DNA of 36,731 nt from SG8-41 sp036397875. GTDB taxonomy: Bacteria; Pseudomonadota; Gammaproteobacteria; Burkholderiales; SG8-41. Both the position numbers and the translations under genes were made by a program. Numbering within the stretch: the first letter of the stretch is position 1; each line of letters opens with the position of its first letter. The notes beneath the pieces were generated by a model. The model was not told where the DNA came from. It saw only the letters and a list, made by a program, of their open reading frames with translations, and did not search any database. Where the stretch lies: assembly GCA_036397875.1 (NCBI GenBank), contig DASWIC010000028.1:1-36731 (forward strand), in the 5' to 3' direction. This document shows, one piece after another, positions 22,790 through 30,842 of this stretch.

Positions 22790-22865
22790 GGGCGGTTAGC
22801 TCAGTTGGTAGAGCAGCGGACTTTTAATCCGTTGGTCGGGGGTTCGAATCCCCCACCGCCTACCA
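22790..22865 (+). tRNA. tRNA-Lys (anticodon TTT)
   Basis: A 76-nt cloverleaf folds completely. The acceptor is GGGCGGT with ACCGCCT, the D-stem GCTC/GAGC, the anticodon stem GCGGA/TCCGT with loop CTTTTAA (anticodon TTT), and the T-stem GGGGG/CCCCC with loop TTCGAAT. The discriminator is A and CCA is encoded. The first acceptor pair is G1-U72, a wobble instead of the usual G-C, while the other six pairs are Watson-Crick. Confidence 0.97.
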
Positions 22866-22890
22866 ACCCTTGAATCCGGACGCCTGCGGC

Positions 22891-23030
22891 GCCGGTTTAA
22901 GTCCGCCCGTTCGAGGCGGACGCAAGGCGCCGCTCAACGGGCGGCAAGCCGGACCCTTTGGCCGGTTTAACTCCCCCGGTTCGAAACGGGCAGTACCTGC
23001 CGCTCAACGGGCGGCACCTCAATCCGGCGT
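22891..23030. repeat. Two tandem 70-bp structured units after tRNA-Lys
   Basis: GCCGGTTTAA recurs at 22891 and 22961, and CGCTCAACGGGCGGCA at 22931 and 23001, both with an exact 70-bp period. Each unit can fold into two hairpins. The first has a TTCGA-containing loop (GTCCGCC and GGCGGAC in unit one; only CCCG and CGGG in unit two), and the second is GCCGCTC with GGGCGGC around AAC. The middles of the units are diverged. No coding potential is seen in 22866-23090. Confidence 0.8.
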
Positions 23031-23090
23031 TGTATACTAGTTGCGCCCACGCGGTGTGGACACGTTGCAAGCGGATAGCACGGGGGGCGC

Positions 23091-23390
23091 ATGACTTTCT
23101 TCGTGGAAGGCTTGAGCGGGCACAACGAGCCCGAAACCAGGGTTCGCCGGATCGGCGAATACGATACGATGAGCGACGCCATCGCCGCGGCGAAGCGGAT
23201 CGTGGACGGGTACCTGCGGCGCGAGCACAAGCCCGGCATGGAGCCGAGGACGCTGGTCTCGAAGTACCAGGATTCGGGCGAGCACCCGTATATCTTCCGC
23301 AACGACGACACGACGTTCAACGTGCCGGGATTCAACCACCTTCATTACGCCACGACGCGCAGCGGCGACATCTGCGCCGGGAAGAAGTAG
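23091..23390 (+). CDS. Conserved small hypothetical protein
   Basis: A 99-residue soluble protein (start MTFFVEGLSGHNEPETRVRR) with no signal peptide or membrane segment. A region of mixed helix and strand (IGEYDTMSDAIAAAKRIVDG) is followed by HPYIFRNDDTTFNVPGF. Proteins of this pattern occur widely in proteobacteria as uncharacterised conserved proteins, by recollection of the family look. The ATG at 23091 follows GGGGGG. TATACT at 23033-23038 may be its -10 box. A strong terminator follows the gene, so it is probably monocistronic. Function unknown. Confidence 0.75.
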   Translation: MTFFVEGLSGHNEPETRVRRIGEYDTMSDAIAAAKRIVDGYLRREHKPGMEPRTLVSKYQDSGEHPYIFRNDDTTFNVPGFNHLHYATTRSGDICAGKK

Positions 23391-23412
23391 CAGCACGTTC
23401 GTGTTCAGGAAG

Positions 23413-23439
23413 CGGCGCCGTCTCACCGGCGCCGTTTTT
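23413..23439 (+). terminator. Rho-independent terminator
   Basis: CGGCGCCG (23413-23420) and CGGCGCCG (23427-23434) form a perfect 8-bp stem around TCTCAC and are followed by five T residues. It ends the small hypothetical gene and insulates the catabolic operon that starts at 23467. Confidence 0.85.
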
Positions 23440-23466
23440 CGTTGACCGAAGCGCAAGGAGGAACTT

Positions 23467-24639
23467 CTGGCTATCGATCGCATCGAGGTGCTGGTCACCG
23501 ATCTGCCGCAACGGCTTCAGCGCGAAATCTCGAGCGGTGCGTACGATACCGGTCCCGCGGGCACCGTGCTCGGCAAGCCGGTGCTGGTCAGAATCCACGC
23601 CGACGGCGTGACCGGCTGCGGGCAGATCCGCCCGATCAGCCCCGGCCACTTCATGCCCGACACCGTGCACAGCATGGTCGGCGCGATCACCGACGTCTAC
23701 GGCCCGCGGCTGATCGGCAAGGCGCTGCTCGACACGGAGCCGGCGCTCGCGCTCTTCGACCGGGCGCTGCCCGCCAACATGAACGCGCGCGCGGCGCTCG
23801 ACCACGCGCTGCACGACGCCATCGGCAAGGCGCTGAAGCTGCCCGCGTACCAGCTGCTGGGCGGCTTGTGCCAGCCGCGCATACCGCTCGAGTGGTCGGT
23901 GAGCATGGCCGCAGATTCCGCAAAGATGGTGGAGGACGCCGAGCGCGCGCTGCGGGATTTCGGCATCCGCGTGCTGTGCCTGAAGGCGGGCGGCAAGGGC
24001 GGCTGGCGGCGCGACGTGGAGAACTTCATCACGGTGCGCAAGGCCGTGGGCGACGACGTGACGATCGGCGTCGACCCGAACGAGGGCTGGACGGTGTCGG
24101 AGGCGATCCGCGCCGTCCACGCGCTCGCCCCGCACCGGCTCGGCTACCTCGAGCAGCCGGTAAAGCGCCAGGACATTGCCGGTATGGCCGCGATCCGGCG
24201 TGAGCTTGCGGGCGTGCCGCTGATGGCCGACGAGGGCGTGATGACGCTCGGAGACGCCTGGGCGCTCGCGAGAGCAGAAGCGGTGGATGTCTTCTGCGTC
24301 AAGCTCTACAAGATGGGCGGACTGCGCGCGGCGAAGAAAATCGCGGCGGTCGCCGAGGCCGCCGGCATCCAGCTGAATGTCGGCGGGCTTGCGGTGCACT
24401 CCCAGCTCGAGGCCGCGGCCGGCGCGCATTTCTACGCGAGCACCCCCGAGCGCCTGATCATGCCTGCGGCGGAGTTCATATTCGGGCTCGGCGCGCTCGG
24501 GCCCGATCCCCTCGTGCCGGAAACGGACTTCGTGATCCGAGACGGACATGTCACGCCGCCCGCGCGTCCCGGGCTCGGCATCACGGTGGACGAGCGCGCG
24601 GTCGAGCGCCTGACACTGAGGCGCGAGGTGGTGACATGA
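23467..24639 (+). CDS. Mandelate racemase/muconate lactonizing enzyme (enolase superfamily), CTG start proposed
   Basis: A 390-residue enolase-superfamily enzyme of the mandelate racemase/muconate cycloisomerase type, which abstracts a proton alpha to a carboxylate. Visible catalytic elements are Lys in VLCLKAGGKGG (about 173), the metal ligands Asp in GVDPNEGW (203), Glu in YLEQP (229) and Asp/Glu in MADEG (255-256), and DVFCVKLYKMGG. The first canonical codon, GTG at 23488, would cut into the first beta-strand. AAGGAGG at 23455-23461 sits 5 bases before CTG at 23467, which yields MAIDRIEVLVTDLP, the expected N-terminus. Start choice is inference. The gene overlaps the next one by 4 bp. Confidence 0.85.
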   Translation: MAIDRIEVLVTDLPQRLQREISSGAYDTGPAGTVLGKPVLVRIHADGVTGCGQIRPISPGHFMPDTVHSMVGAITDVYGPRLIGKALLDTEPALALFDRALPANMNARAALDHALHDAIGKALKLPAYQLLGGLCQPRIPLEWSVSMAADSAKMVEDAERALRDFGIRVLCLKAGGKGGWRRDVENFITVRKAVGDDVTIGVDPNEGWTVSEAIRAVHALAPHRLGYLEQPVKRQDIAGMAAIRRELAGVPLMADEGVMTLGDAWALARAEAVDVFCVKLYKMGGLRAAKKIAAVAEAAGIQLNVGGLAVHSQLEAAAGAHFYASTPERLIMPAAEFIFGLGALGPDPLVPETDFVIRDGHVTPPARPGLGITVDERAVERLTLRREVVT

Positions 24640-25589
24640 GCACGAGGGGGAGGAAACCGGTTACTTCCCGCTCGCGGCGGCTGCGTGACCTCCTGCAGCG
24701 CCGCGACAAGGTGCTCGTCGTGCTGCACCCGCCGACCGCTGCGCACGCGCGCATCATGGAGCGCGCCGGCTGCGAGGCCGGGTTCGTCGGCACCAGCGGC
24801 GTGGTCGGCGCCTACACGGGCCTTGCCGACGTGGGCACTGCGACCCTGACCGAATGCGTGCAGATTGCCGGCTGGATCGCGCAGAGCGTGAAGTTCCCGG
24901 TGATCATGGACGGCGACACCGGGCACGGCGGGGTTATGGCCGTGCGGCGGATGGTGCGCGAATGCATCCGCGCGGGCATTGCGGGCGTGCGCATAGACGA
25001 CCAGCCGATCGAGGGCAAGCGCAGGACCCAGAGCGCGGGCGTCGAGGTGGTGCCGCTCGAGCAGGCGGTTGCGCGCTACCGGGCCGCCGTGGACATGAAG
25101 AACGAGCTCGACCCGGAATTCGTCGTGATGGCGCAATGTTACGCGCGTGATGCCGGAAATGGCGGGCTGGAGGACTGCATCCGCCGCCTTCAGGCTTACG
25201 AGAAGGATGCCGGCGTGGACTGGGTTCAGTTCGAGTCGCCGCATTCGGTGGACGAAATCAAGCGGGCGCGCGCGGCCGTGAAGGGCCCGTTCTCGTTCAT
25301 GAAAGGCAAACTGCCGCGCTACCTTGGTCTGGACGAGCACCTCGCGCTCGGCGTCAACATCGCGTGGTATCCCGCCTTCACCCACCACGTGACATGGGCG
25401 GCGCTGTGGGATTTCCTGCAGGAATTCCAGAAACGCGGCGTCGCGGCGTGGGATGATTTCGTGGCGGGCCGCAAGGACCGCCCGTATCCGGTGCCGGAGG
25501 TCGGACCGGACGGCGAGGGCTCCGCCAAGCAGCGCGAGCTCGAGGAGCGCTACTATTCCGCGGCAACGCTGAAAAAGTACCGCCCGTAG
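24636..25589 (+). CDS. Isocitrate lyase/PEP mutase superfamily protein without the usual loop Cys
   Basis: A 317-residue alpha/beta-barrel protein of the ICL/PEPM superfamily, whose members cleave or rearrange C-C or P-C bonds of 2-hydroxy- or 2-oxo-acids. The metal site MDGDTGHGG (91-99) is clear, and GFVGTSGV (49-56) matches the first strand. In lyases of this family the mobile loop carries K-K/R-C-G-H; here the same place reads IEGKRRTQSAG (125-135) with no Cys, so classical isocitrate or methylisocitrate lyase activity is unlikely. A decarboxylase or hydrolase role is possible. It is translationally coupled to the enolase-superfamily gene (ATGA). Confidence 0.85.
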   Translation: MSTRGRKPVTSRSRRLRDLLQRRDKVLVVLHPPTAAHARIMERAGCEAGFVGTSGVVGAYTGLADVGTATLTECVQIAGWIAQSVKFPVIMDGDTGHGGVMAVRRMVRECIRAGIAGVRIDDQPIEGKRRTQSAGVEVVPLEQAVARYRAAVDMKNELDPEFVVMAQCYARDAGNGGLEDCIRRLQAYEKDAGVDWVQFESPHSVDEIKRARAAVKGPFSFMKGKLPRYLGLDEHLALGVNIAWYPAFTHHVTWAALWDFLQEFQKRGVAAWDDFVAGRKDRPYPVPEVGPDGEGSAKQRELEERYYSAATLKKYRP

Positions 25590-25610
25590 CCAACCTGGAG
25601 GGGCAATTCA

Positions 25611-26762
25611 ATGGCACGCGATGGCTTCAGGATTTTCGATTCCGACACTCACGTCGGCCCGGTCATGGAGGTGCTCGACCGGCACATCGCCAGCGCCGAG
25701 AAAGCGAAGCTGTCCGCGTGGGAGCAGTTCAAGGCCGCCAACAAGCGCGGCAACATCACCTACACCAGGGGCCAGCGCCGCTATCGCCGCCGCCTCGGCA
25801 ACGCGAAGCCGGAGGACACGCCCGGCGGCTACATGGCGGGTTTCACCGGCGTGAAGCGGGAGCGGGAGGCATCGCCGCTGGTGGACCACGATCCGGGGGA
25901 ACGCATCAAGGACATGGACCACGAAGGCGTGGACGTCAATCTCACGCTGCCTTCGGGGTGGTTCGGCACGTGGACGGCGGGGGATGACGTGGCGCTGGAG
26001 ATGGGGATGTATCGCGCCTACCACCGCTGGATGGAGGAGTATTGCGGGGCGTTCCCGAGCCGCCTGGGCGGCGTGATTCTCGCCAGCGTCCGGGACGTGG
26101 AAGGCAGCGTCTCGGAGATCCGGCGGTGGGGAAAATCGCGTTGGGCGTGGGGAATCTTGCCGTACGCGCCCTACGGCACGCCGCTCGATCACCCCGACCT
26201 CGAGCCGGTCTGGGCAGTTGCGCAGGAGCTCGACCTCGCCGTCACGCTTCATACGTTCACCGTGATGCCGCCGTACGCCCCGGGCGGACTGGACACCTGG
26301 GACAACCTGTTCCTGCAGCGCTCGGCCGCGCATCCCTGGTGCGGCATGCGCAACATGGCGGCGCTGATCGGCGCGGGCGTCATGGACCGCTATCCCAGGC
26401 TTCGCATCGGCACGCTCGAGGCAGGGCACGGCTGGCTGCCGTTCTGGATGAGACGCATCGACGAGCACGCGGAGACGATCCAGGCTGCGATCGCTCCGCT
26501 CAAAGGCAAGCCGAGCGAATACGTGATGAGCGGGCGCTACTTCCAGAGCATCGAGATTCCGGAAGGAGCGAAGCTCACGAACGCGGTGGCGGACCTCGTG
26601 GGCGAGGACGTGCTGATGTACGCCTCGGACTACCCTCACGGCGAGAGCCACTTCCCGAAGTCGGTCGAGCTGGTGCTCGGCTGGGACATGGCCGGAGCGC
26701 GCAAGCGCAGGCTGTTCTGGGACAATGCCGTGCGCTTCTACGCCCGGTGCGGCTTGAAATGA
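25611..26762 (+). CDS. Amidohydrolase 2 family protein
   Basis: A 383-residue metal-dependent hydrolase or decarboxylase of the Amidohydro_2 family. The N-terminal metal motif is IFDSDTHVGP (residues 8-17, DxH type). The barrel carries NLTLPSGWFGTW, TLHTFTVMPPYAPGG, GTLEAGHGWLPFWMRRIDEH and the C-terminal YASDYPHGESHFP with the catalytic Asp. Related enzymes decarboxylate or open products of ring cleavage. The ATG at 25611 follows GGAGGGG, 21 bp after the preceding gene and 28 bp before a Bug receptor gene, in one operon. It is not closely similar to the other amidohydrolase at 1281. Confidence 0.87.
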   Translation: MARDGFRIFDSDTHVGPVMEVLDRHIASAEKAKLSAWEQFKAANKRGNITYTRGQRRYRRRLGNAKPEDTPGGYMAGFTGVKREREASPLVDHDPGERIKDMDHEGVDVNLTLPSGWFGTWTAGDDVALEMGMYRAYHRWMEEYCGAFPSRLGGVILASVRDVEGSVSEIRRWGKSRWAWGILPYAPYGTPLDHPDLEPVWAVAQELDLAVTLHTFTVMPPYAPGGLDTWDNLFLQRSAAHPWCGMRNMAALIGAGVMDRYPRLRIGTLEAGHGWLPFWMRRIDEHAETIQAAIAPLKGKPSEYVMSGRYFQSIEIPEGAKLTNAVADLVGEDVLMYASDYPHGESHFPKSVELVLGWDMAGARKRRLFWDNAVRFYARCGLK

Positions 26763-26790
26763 CAACGGAGCTGAACCCCGGAGGAGGAAC

Positions 26791-27771
26791 ATGAAGATTC
26801 GCTGGATAGCGGCAACAGGGATCACGGCGGCAGCGCTGGCTCCCTGCATGGTTTCCGCGCAAGGCGCGCCGGAGGCCTATCCCGCGCGCCCGGTGCGCGT
26901 AATCGTCGGCCTTGCGCCGGGCGGCGCGACCGATATCCAGGCGCGGCTGTTCGCGCAGAAGCTCACCGAGGCCATGGGCCGGTCGTTCGTGGTGGAGAAC
27001 CGCACCGGCGCGGGCGGCACGATTGCCTACGCGCAGTTCGCGAAGACGGCTCCCGACGGCTACACGCTGCTCGCGGTCGCGAGCGGATTTTCGATCGCGC
27101 CCGCGATCTACGCCAAGCTCGCGTACGATCCCATCAAGGACTTCGCGCCGATCTCGCTCGCCGCCCAGGCGCCCTTGCTCCTCTTGAGCCATCCCACGGT
27201 GCCGGTGCGGTCGGTCAAGGACCTGCTCGTGCTCGGGCGCGCCAAGCCCGGCGTGCTCGACTTCGGCTCGGCAGGTCACGGCACGTCGACCGGAATGGCG
27301 CTCGAGATGTTCCGCACGATGGCGAAGCTGAAGGTGACCCATGTCCCGTACAAGGGCACCGGGCAGGCGCTGATCGACACCATCGCGGGGCAGGTGCACG
27401 CGATGTTCGCCAATCCTCTGTCATCGATGCCCCACGTGAAGCGCGGCCGGCTGCGGGCGCTCGGCGTAACCACGGCGATGCGCTCCAAGGTCCTGCACGA
27501 GTTGCCGACGGTTGCCGAATCGGGCGTGCCGGGTTTCGAGACCAGCACCTGGTTCGGCATGTTCGCGCCGGCCGGAACGCCCGCGGCTATCATCGGCCGG
27601 CTCAACGCGGATATCGTCCGGATCTGCAACCAGCCCGAGGTCATCGACCGGCTCGCGCCGGACGGCGGCGAACCGGTCGGCAGCACGCCCGAACAGTTCG
27701 GACAGCATCTCGCGCGGGAAATCGCGCGCTGGCGCGAGGTCGTGAAGAACGCCGGCATCAAGACCCAGTAA
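26791..27771 (+). CDS. Bug/TTT-family substrate-binding protein
   Basis: A 326-residue periplasmic receptor. The signal peptide starts MKIRWIAATGITAAALAPCM with cleavage after VSA near residue 23. The mature protein starts YPARPVRVIVGLAPGGATDI, then VENRTGAGGT and APDGYTLL, and ends with GEPVGSTPEQFGQHLAREIA. GGAGGAGG precedes the ATG. It is directly followed by a second Bug gene that is clearly a paralogue. No membrane subunits are adjacent. It probably binds the carboxylate handled by the surrounding enzymes. Confidence 0.92.
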   Translation: MKIRWIAATGITAAALAPCMVSAQGAPEAYPARPVRVIVGLAPGGATDIQARLFAQKLTEAMGRSFVVENRTGAGGTIAYAQFAKTAPDGYTLLAVASGFSIAPAIYAKLAYDPIKDFAPISLAAQAPLLLLSHPTVPVRSVKDLLVLGRAKPGVLDFGSAGHGTSTGMALEMFRTMAKLKVTHVPYKGTGQALIDTIAGQVHAMFANPLSSMPHVKRGRLRALGVTTAMRSKVLHELPTVAESGVPGFETSTWFGMFAPAGTPAAIIGRLNADIVRICNQPEVIDRLAPDGGEPVGSTPEQFGQHLAREIARWREVVKNAGIKTQ

Positions 27772-27797
27772 GCCGCGCCCTGGGCCCGGAGGACAGC

Positions 27798-28787
27798 TTG
27801 TCGAACGATCACTTGCCGCGCGTGGCGCTCCTCGCGGCCCTGGCGGCGGCGGTGCCGGGCACCGCGCAGGCGCAGAAACCCGTCCCGTTCCCGACCCGGC
27901 CGGTGCGGGTGATCGTCGCCCAGGCACCGGGCGGGGCGACCGACATCCAGGCACGCCTCTTCGCGGCCAGGATGACCGAGACCCTGGGCCAGCAGTTCAT
28001 CGTCGACAACCGCGCGGGCGGCGGCGCCGCGGCCGTGGTCGCATTCTCGCTGGCGGCGAAAGCCAACCCGGACGGCTACACGCTGCTCGCCGTCATACCC
28101 AGCTTCACGTTTTCACCGGCGCTGTACAAGAACTATCCGATCGACCCGATCCGGGATTTCACGCCGGTTTCGCTGTTGACGCGCGCCCCCTATCTGCTGG
28201 TCGTCAACGCCTCCAACCCGGCGCGATCGGTGAGCGAATTGATCGCGCAGGCGAGAGCACGACCTGACGAGTTGTTCTTTGGCGCCGGCAACACCGGCAG
28301 CGGCACGCACCTCGTCACCTTGTGGTTTTTCGCGGCGGCGGAGATCAAGGCCTCGTACGTCCCCTACCGCAGCACGGGAATCGCCATGCTTGACCTGGCA
28401 GGTGGCCGGATCCACGCCACGCTCGCGAACGTGCTGAGCGCTGGACCGCACGTGAAGACCGGGAAATTGCGCGCGCTGGGAATCAGCACCGCGCAGCGTT
28501 CCACGGTGCTTCCCGATCTGCCGACGATCGCGGAGCAGGGGGCGCCCGGGTACAACGCGTCCACCTTCCACGGCTACTCCGTGCCGGCGGGCACGCCCGC
28601 CGCCATCGTGAACCAGCTGAGCGTGGAGTTCGCCAGGGTGGTCCGATCGCCGAACGTGGCGGGCAAACTCTCCGCCGACGGCGGCGAGCCCGTCGGCAGC
28701 ACCCCAGGGGATTTCCGCAACTTCATCTCGGAAGAGATCCAGGTTTGGCGCAGGATAGTGAAGGACGGCAACATCAAGATCGAATGA
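27798..28787 (+). CDS. Bug/TTT-family substrate-binding protein, tandem paralogue
   Basis: A 329-residue periplasmic receptor in tandem with the one at 26791. The start used is TTG at 27798, placed 4 bases after GGAGGA; no ATG or GTG gives a complete signal peptide. The leader starts MSNDHLPRVALLAALAAAVP with cleavage after AQA. It shares with its neighbour RPVRVIVAQAPGGATDIQAR and GGEPVGSTPGDF, but differs in the ligand-contact stretches (PSFTFSPALYKNYPID). The paralogues may bind related compounds. The following Gfo/Idh gene starts 45 bp downstream. Confidence 0.9.
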   Translation: MSNDHLPRVALLAALAAAVPGTAQAQKPVPFPTRPVRVIVAQAPGGATDIQARLFAARMTETLGQQFIVDNRAGGGAAAVVAFSLAAKANPDGYTLLAVIPSFTFSPALYKNYPIDPIRDFTPVSLLTRAPYLLVVNASNPARSVSELIAQARARPDELFFGAGNTGSGTHLVTLWFFAAAEIKASYVPYRSTGIAMLDLAGGRIHATLANVLSAGPHVKTGKLRALGISTAQRSTVLPDLPTIAEQGAPGYNASTFHGYSVPAGTPAAIVNQLSVEFARVVRSPNVAGKLSADGGEPVGSTPGDFRNFISEEIQVWRRIVKDGNIKIE

Positions 28788-28832
28788 GGATTGTGCTATC
28801 GTTGCCGCCGTTACGTTACGAGGAGGCGCGAG

Positions 28833-29810
28833 ATGCTGAAGGCGGCGATCTACGGAATGGGCCGGTGGGGCAGCCGACTGGTGGAGTCGGTGCAGGGAAG
28901 CAGCAAGATCCAGGTCGTGAAGGGGATCTCCCGCGATCCGGAGAAGCACAAGGAGTTCTCGCAGAAGACCGGCATCAAGGTCGTCTCATCCTACGGGCGC
29001 GTGCTGAAGGATCCCGAAATCGGCGCCGTGATCCTGGCGACGCCTCATTCTCTCCACGTGAAGCAGATCCAGCAGGCGGCGAAAGCGGGCAAGCACGTCT
29101 TCGTCGAGAAGCCGCTGACGGTTACGCGCAAGACCGCGGAGAAGGCGATCGAGGCGGTGCGCGCGGCGGGCACGACCCTCGGCATCGGTCTCAACCGCCG
29201 CTACGCCCCCGCGTTTCTCGAGGCGATGAGCCGCATCCGCTCGGGCGCGATCGGCGACGTGCTGCACGTCGAGGCGACGCATTCGGGCCCGAGCGGTTAC
29301 CAGCTGAAGGCGGGCAACTGGCGCGCCACCCGCGCCGAGGCCCCGGCGGGCGGGATGACGGCGCGCGGCATCCACACGCTCGACGGCATGATCCAGATTG
29401 CGGGGCGGGTGACGAGCGTCTACGCGTTCAGCGAGAAGCGCAAGCTCCCGCCCGAAGTGGAAATCGACGACACGACCGCGATGCTTCTGCGGTTCTCGAG
29501 CGGCGCGACCGGCAGCCAGAGCACCGTGTTCGTCACGGGCGACATCTACTGCACGCGCATCTTCGGCTCCAAGGGATGGATCGAGGTGCGCGGCGACACC
29601 GAGCTCACCCAGCGCGGCCTCGAGGGGGCGCCCGAGAAGATCAGCCTGCCGGCGGTGGACAAGGAGCGGGCCGAGCTCGAAGCGTTCGCCGACGCCGTCG
29701 CGGACAAGAAGAACTTCGTCGTGCCCCCCGAGGAAGCGATCAACGGCATCGCCGTGCTGGAGGCGATCGTCGCCTCGGCCACGCGTGGAAAGCCGATTCA
29801 GATCAAGTAA
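28833..29810 (+). CDS. Gfo/Idh/MocA family oxidoreductase
   Basis: A 325-residue NAD(P)-dependent oxidoreductase. The N-terminal Rossmann loop is IYGMGRWGSR (6-15). The family motif HVFVEKPLT lies at about 88-96, with the Lys that contacts cofactor and substrate. The C-terminal domain contains GGMTARGIHTLDGMI, with His in the catalytic position. Known members oxidise sugars, inositols or cyclic alcohols. The ATG at 28833 follows AGGAGG. It is the last plus-strand gene of this operon, and converging genes on the minus strand begin after a repeat-rich gap. Confidence 0.87.
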   Translation: MLKAAIYGMGRWGSRLVESVQGSSKIQVVKGISRDPEKHKEFSQKTGIKVVSSYGRVLKDPEIGAVILATPHSLHVKQIQQAAKAGKHVFVEKPLTVTRKTAEKAIEAVRAAGTTLGIGLNRRYAPAFLEAMSRIRSGAIGDVLHVEATHSGPSGYQLKAGNWRATRAEAPAGGMTARGIHTLDGMIQIAGRVTSVYAFSEKRKLPPEVEIDDTTAMLLRFSSGATGSQSTVFVTGDIYCTRIFGSKGWIEVRGDTELTQRGLEGAPEKISLPAVDKERAELEAFADAVADKKNFVVPPEEAINGIAVLEAIVASATRGKPIQIK

Positions 29811-29816
29811 GGTCCC

Positions 29817-29888
29817 GTCATTCCCGCGCAGGCGGGAATCTAGTGTTGTGAGGTCGTTTCTGGGTCCCCGCCTTCGCGAGGACGACTG
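29817..29888. repeat. Extragenic palindromic repeats in a convergent gap
   Basis: TTCCCGC and GCGGGAA (29821-29838, 4-nt loop) form a perfect palindrome, followed about 35 bp later by GTCCCCGC and GCGAGGAC (imperfect 8-bp stem). This two-part arrangement resembles a repeat scattered through many betaproteobacterial genomes. It lies between convergent genes and may serve as a bidirectional terminator, although no T-run is present. Confidence 0.75.
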
Positions 29889-29902
29889 ACCAGAAAAGTT
29901 CT

Positions 29903-30823
29903 CTAGCCGCGGTTCAGCACCTCCTGAACCTTCGCCTCCGGCACCTTGATCTGGACGCCGGCGCGCTCCTCCTGCAGCAGCATGAAGATCCGAGAGTCGC
30001 GCTTCGGCCATCCCTCGCGGTTCATCGCCTCCGTCATCTCCTGAAGCACCGTGTTCGCGAGTTTCATCGGGACGTGAAACTCGCGGCCGACCTCGGTCGC
30101 GAGCGTGACGTCCTTGTGCGCGAGCTCGAGCGCGAACGCGGGAGGGTCGAACTTTCCGACCAGGAACTGCTCGGCGAGCCGGTCGAACGAGCGCCGGCGG
30201 CCGAAGGCGCCCTGGCGGATGGCGGCCCACAGGGCGAGCGGCTCCACGCCCGCCTTCACGCCCATCGTCATCACCTCCGCAAGCGCGGCCAGAATCGCGT
30301 AGCCCGCGCAGTTGTGGACCAGCTTGGCGACGGTGCCCGCTCCGATCGGCCCGACGTAGATGACCTGGTCGCCGATGGCGTCGAGCACGGCCTTGTGCCG
30401 GTCGAACGCGCCCCGGTCGCCGCTCACATAGAGGGCGAGCTTGCCGCTTTTCGCGCCGGCGGGGCCGCCGCTCACCGGCGAGTCCAGCATCGCGATGCCC
30501 TTGTCCCCGAAGCGCTCGGAGATCCGCCGCACCACGGTGGGCGAGTTGGTCGAGAGGTCGAACCAGGCCGTCCCCTTGCGCATGCCGGCCAGCAGCTCGT
30601 CCGCGACGGCCTGGACTTCCTTCGGGCCGGGCAACGAGGTGAACACCACGTCTGACGCCTCGGCCACCTCGCGTGCGGAGCTCGCCCAGGTGCAGCCCGC
30701 CTTGAGATGCGGCCCAGCCGCCGCTTCGCGCACGTCATTGACGACTACGTCATAGCCCGACTTGCGCACGTTCAGCGCCATGCTGGCGCCCATGGTGCCG
30801 ATACCGATGAAGCCGACTTTCAT
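29903..30823 (-). CDS. NAD(P)-dependent beta-hydroxyacid dehydrogenase (HIBADH family)
   Basis: A 306-residue dehydrogenase of the 3-hydroxyisobutyrate/tartronate semialdehyde reductase family. The cofactor loop is VGFIGIGTMGASMA (3-16). The substrate-binding motif DSPVSGGPAGAKSG is at 114-127 and the catalytic Lys at 167 in GAGTVAKLVHNCAG. The ATG (complement of 30821-30823) follows GGGAGGA on the minus strand, which decides the start over a codon 24 residues upstream. It follows the PLP enzyme gene by 19 bp and is probably cotranscribed with it. Confidence 0.9.
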   Translation of the reverse strand: MKVGFIGIGTMGASMALNVRKSGYDVVVNDVREAAAGPHLKAGCTWASSAREVAEASDVVFTSLPGPKEVQAVADELLAGMRKGTAWFDLSTNSPTVVRRISERFGDKGIAMLDSPVSGGPAGAKSGKLALYVSGDRGAFDRHKAVLDAIGDQVIYVGPIGAGTVAKLVHNCAGYAILAALAEVMTMGVKAGVEPLALWAAIRQGAFGRRRSFDRLAEQFLVGKFDPPAFALELAHKDVTLATEVGREFHVPMKLANTVLQEMTEAMNREGWPKRDSRIFMLLQEERAGVQIKVPEAKVQEVLNRG

Positions 30824-30842
30824 GCTTCCTCCCTTTGACTGG

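Noticed and set aside
22790..23090. tRNA-Lys as an integration site of a genomic island
   Set aside because: No integrase gene and no repeated tRNA 3' end were found downstream; the 70-bp units do not match the tRNA sequence.
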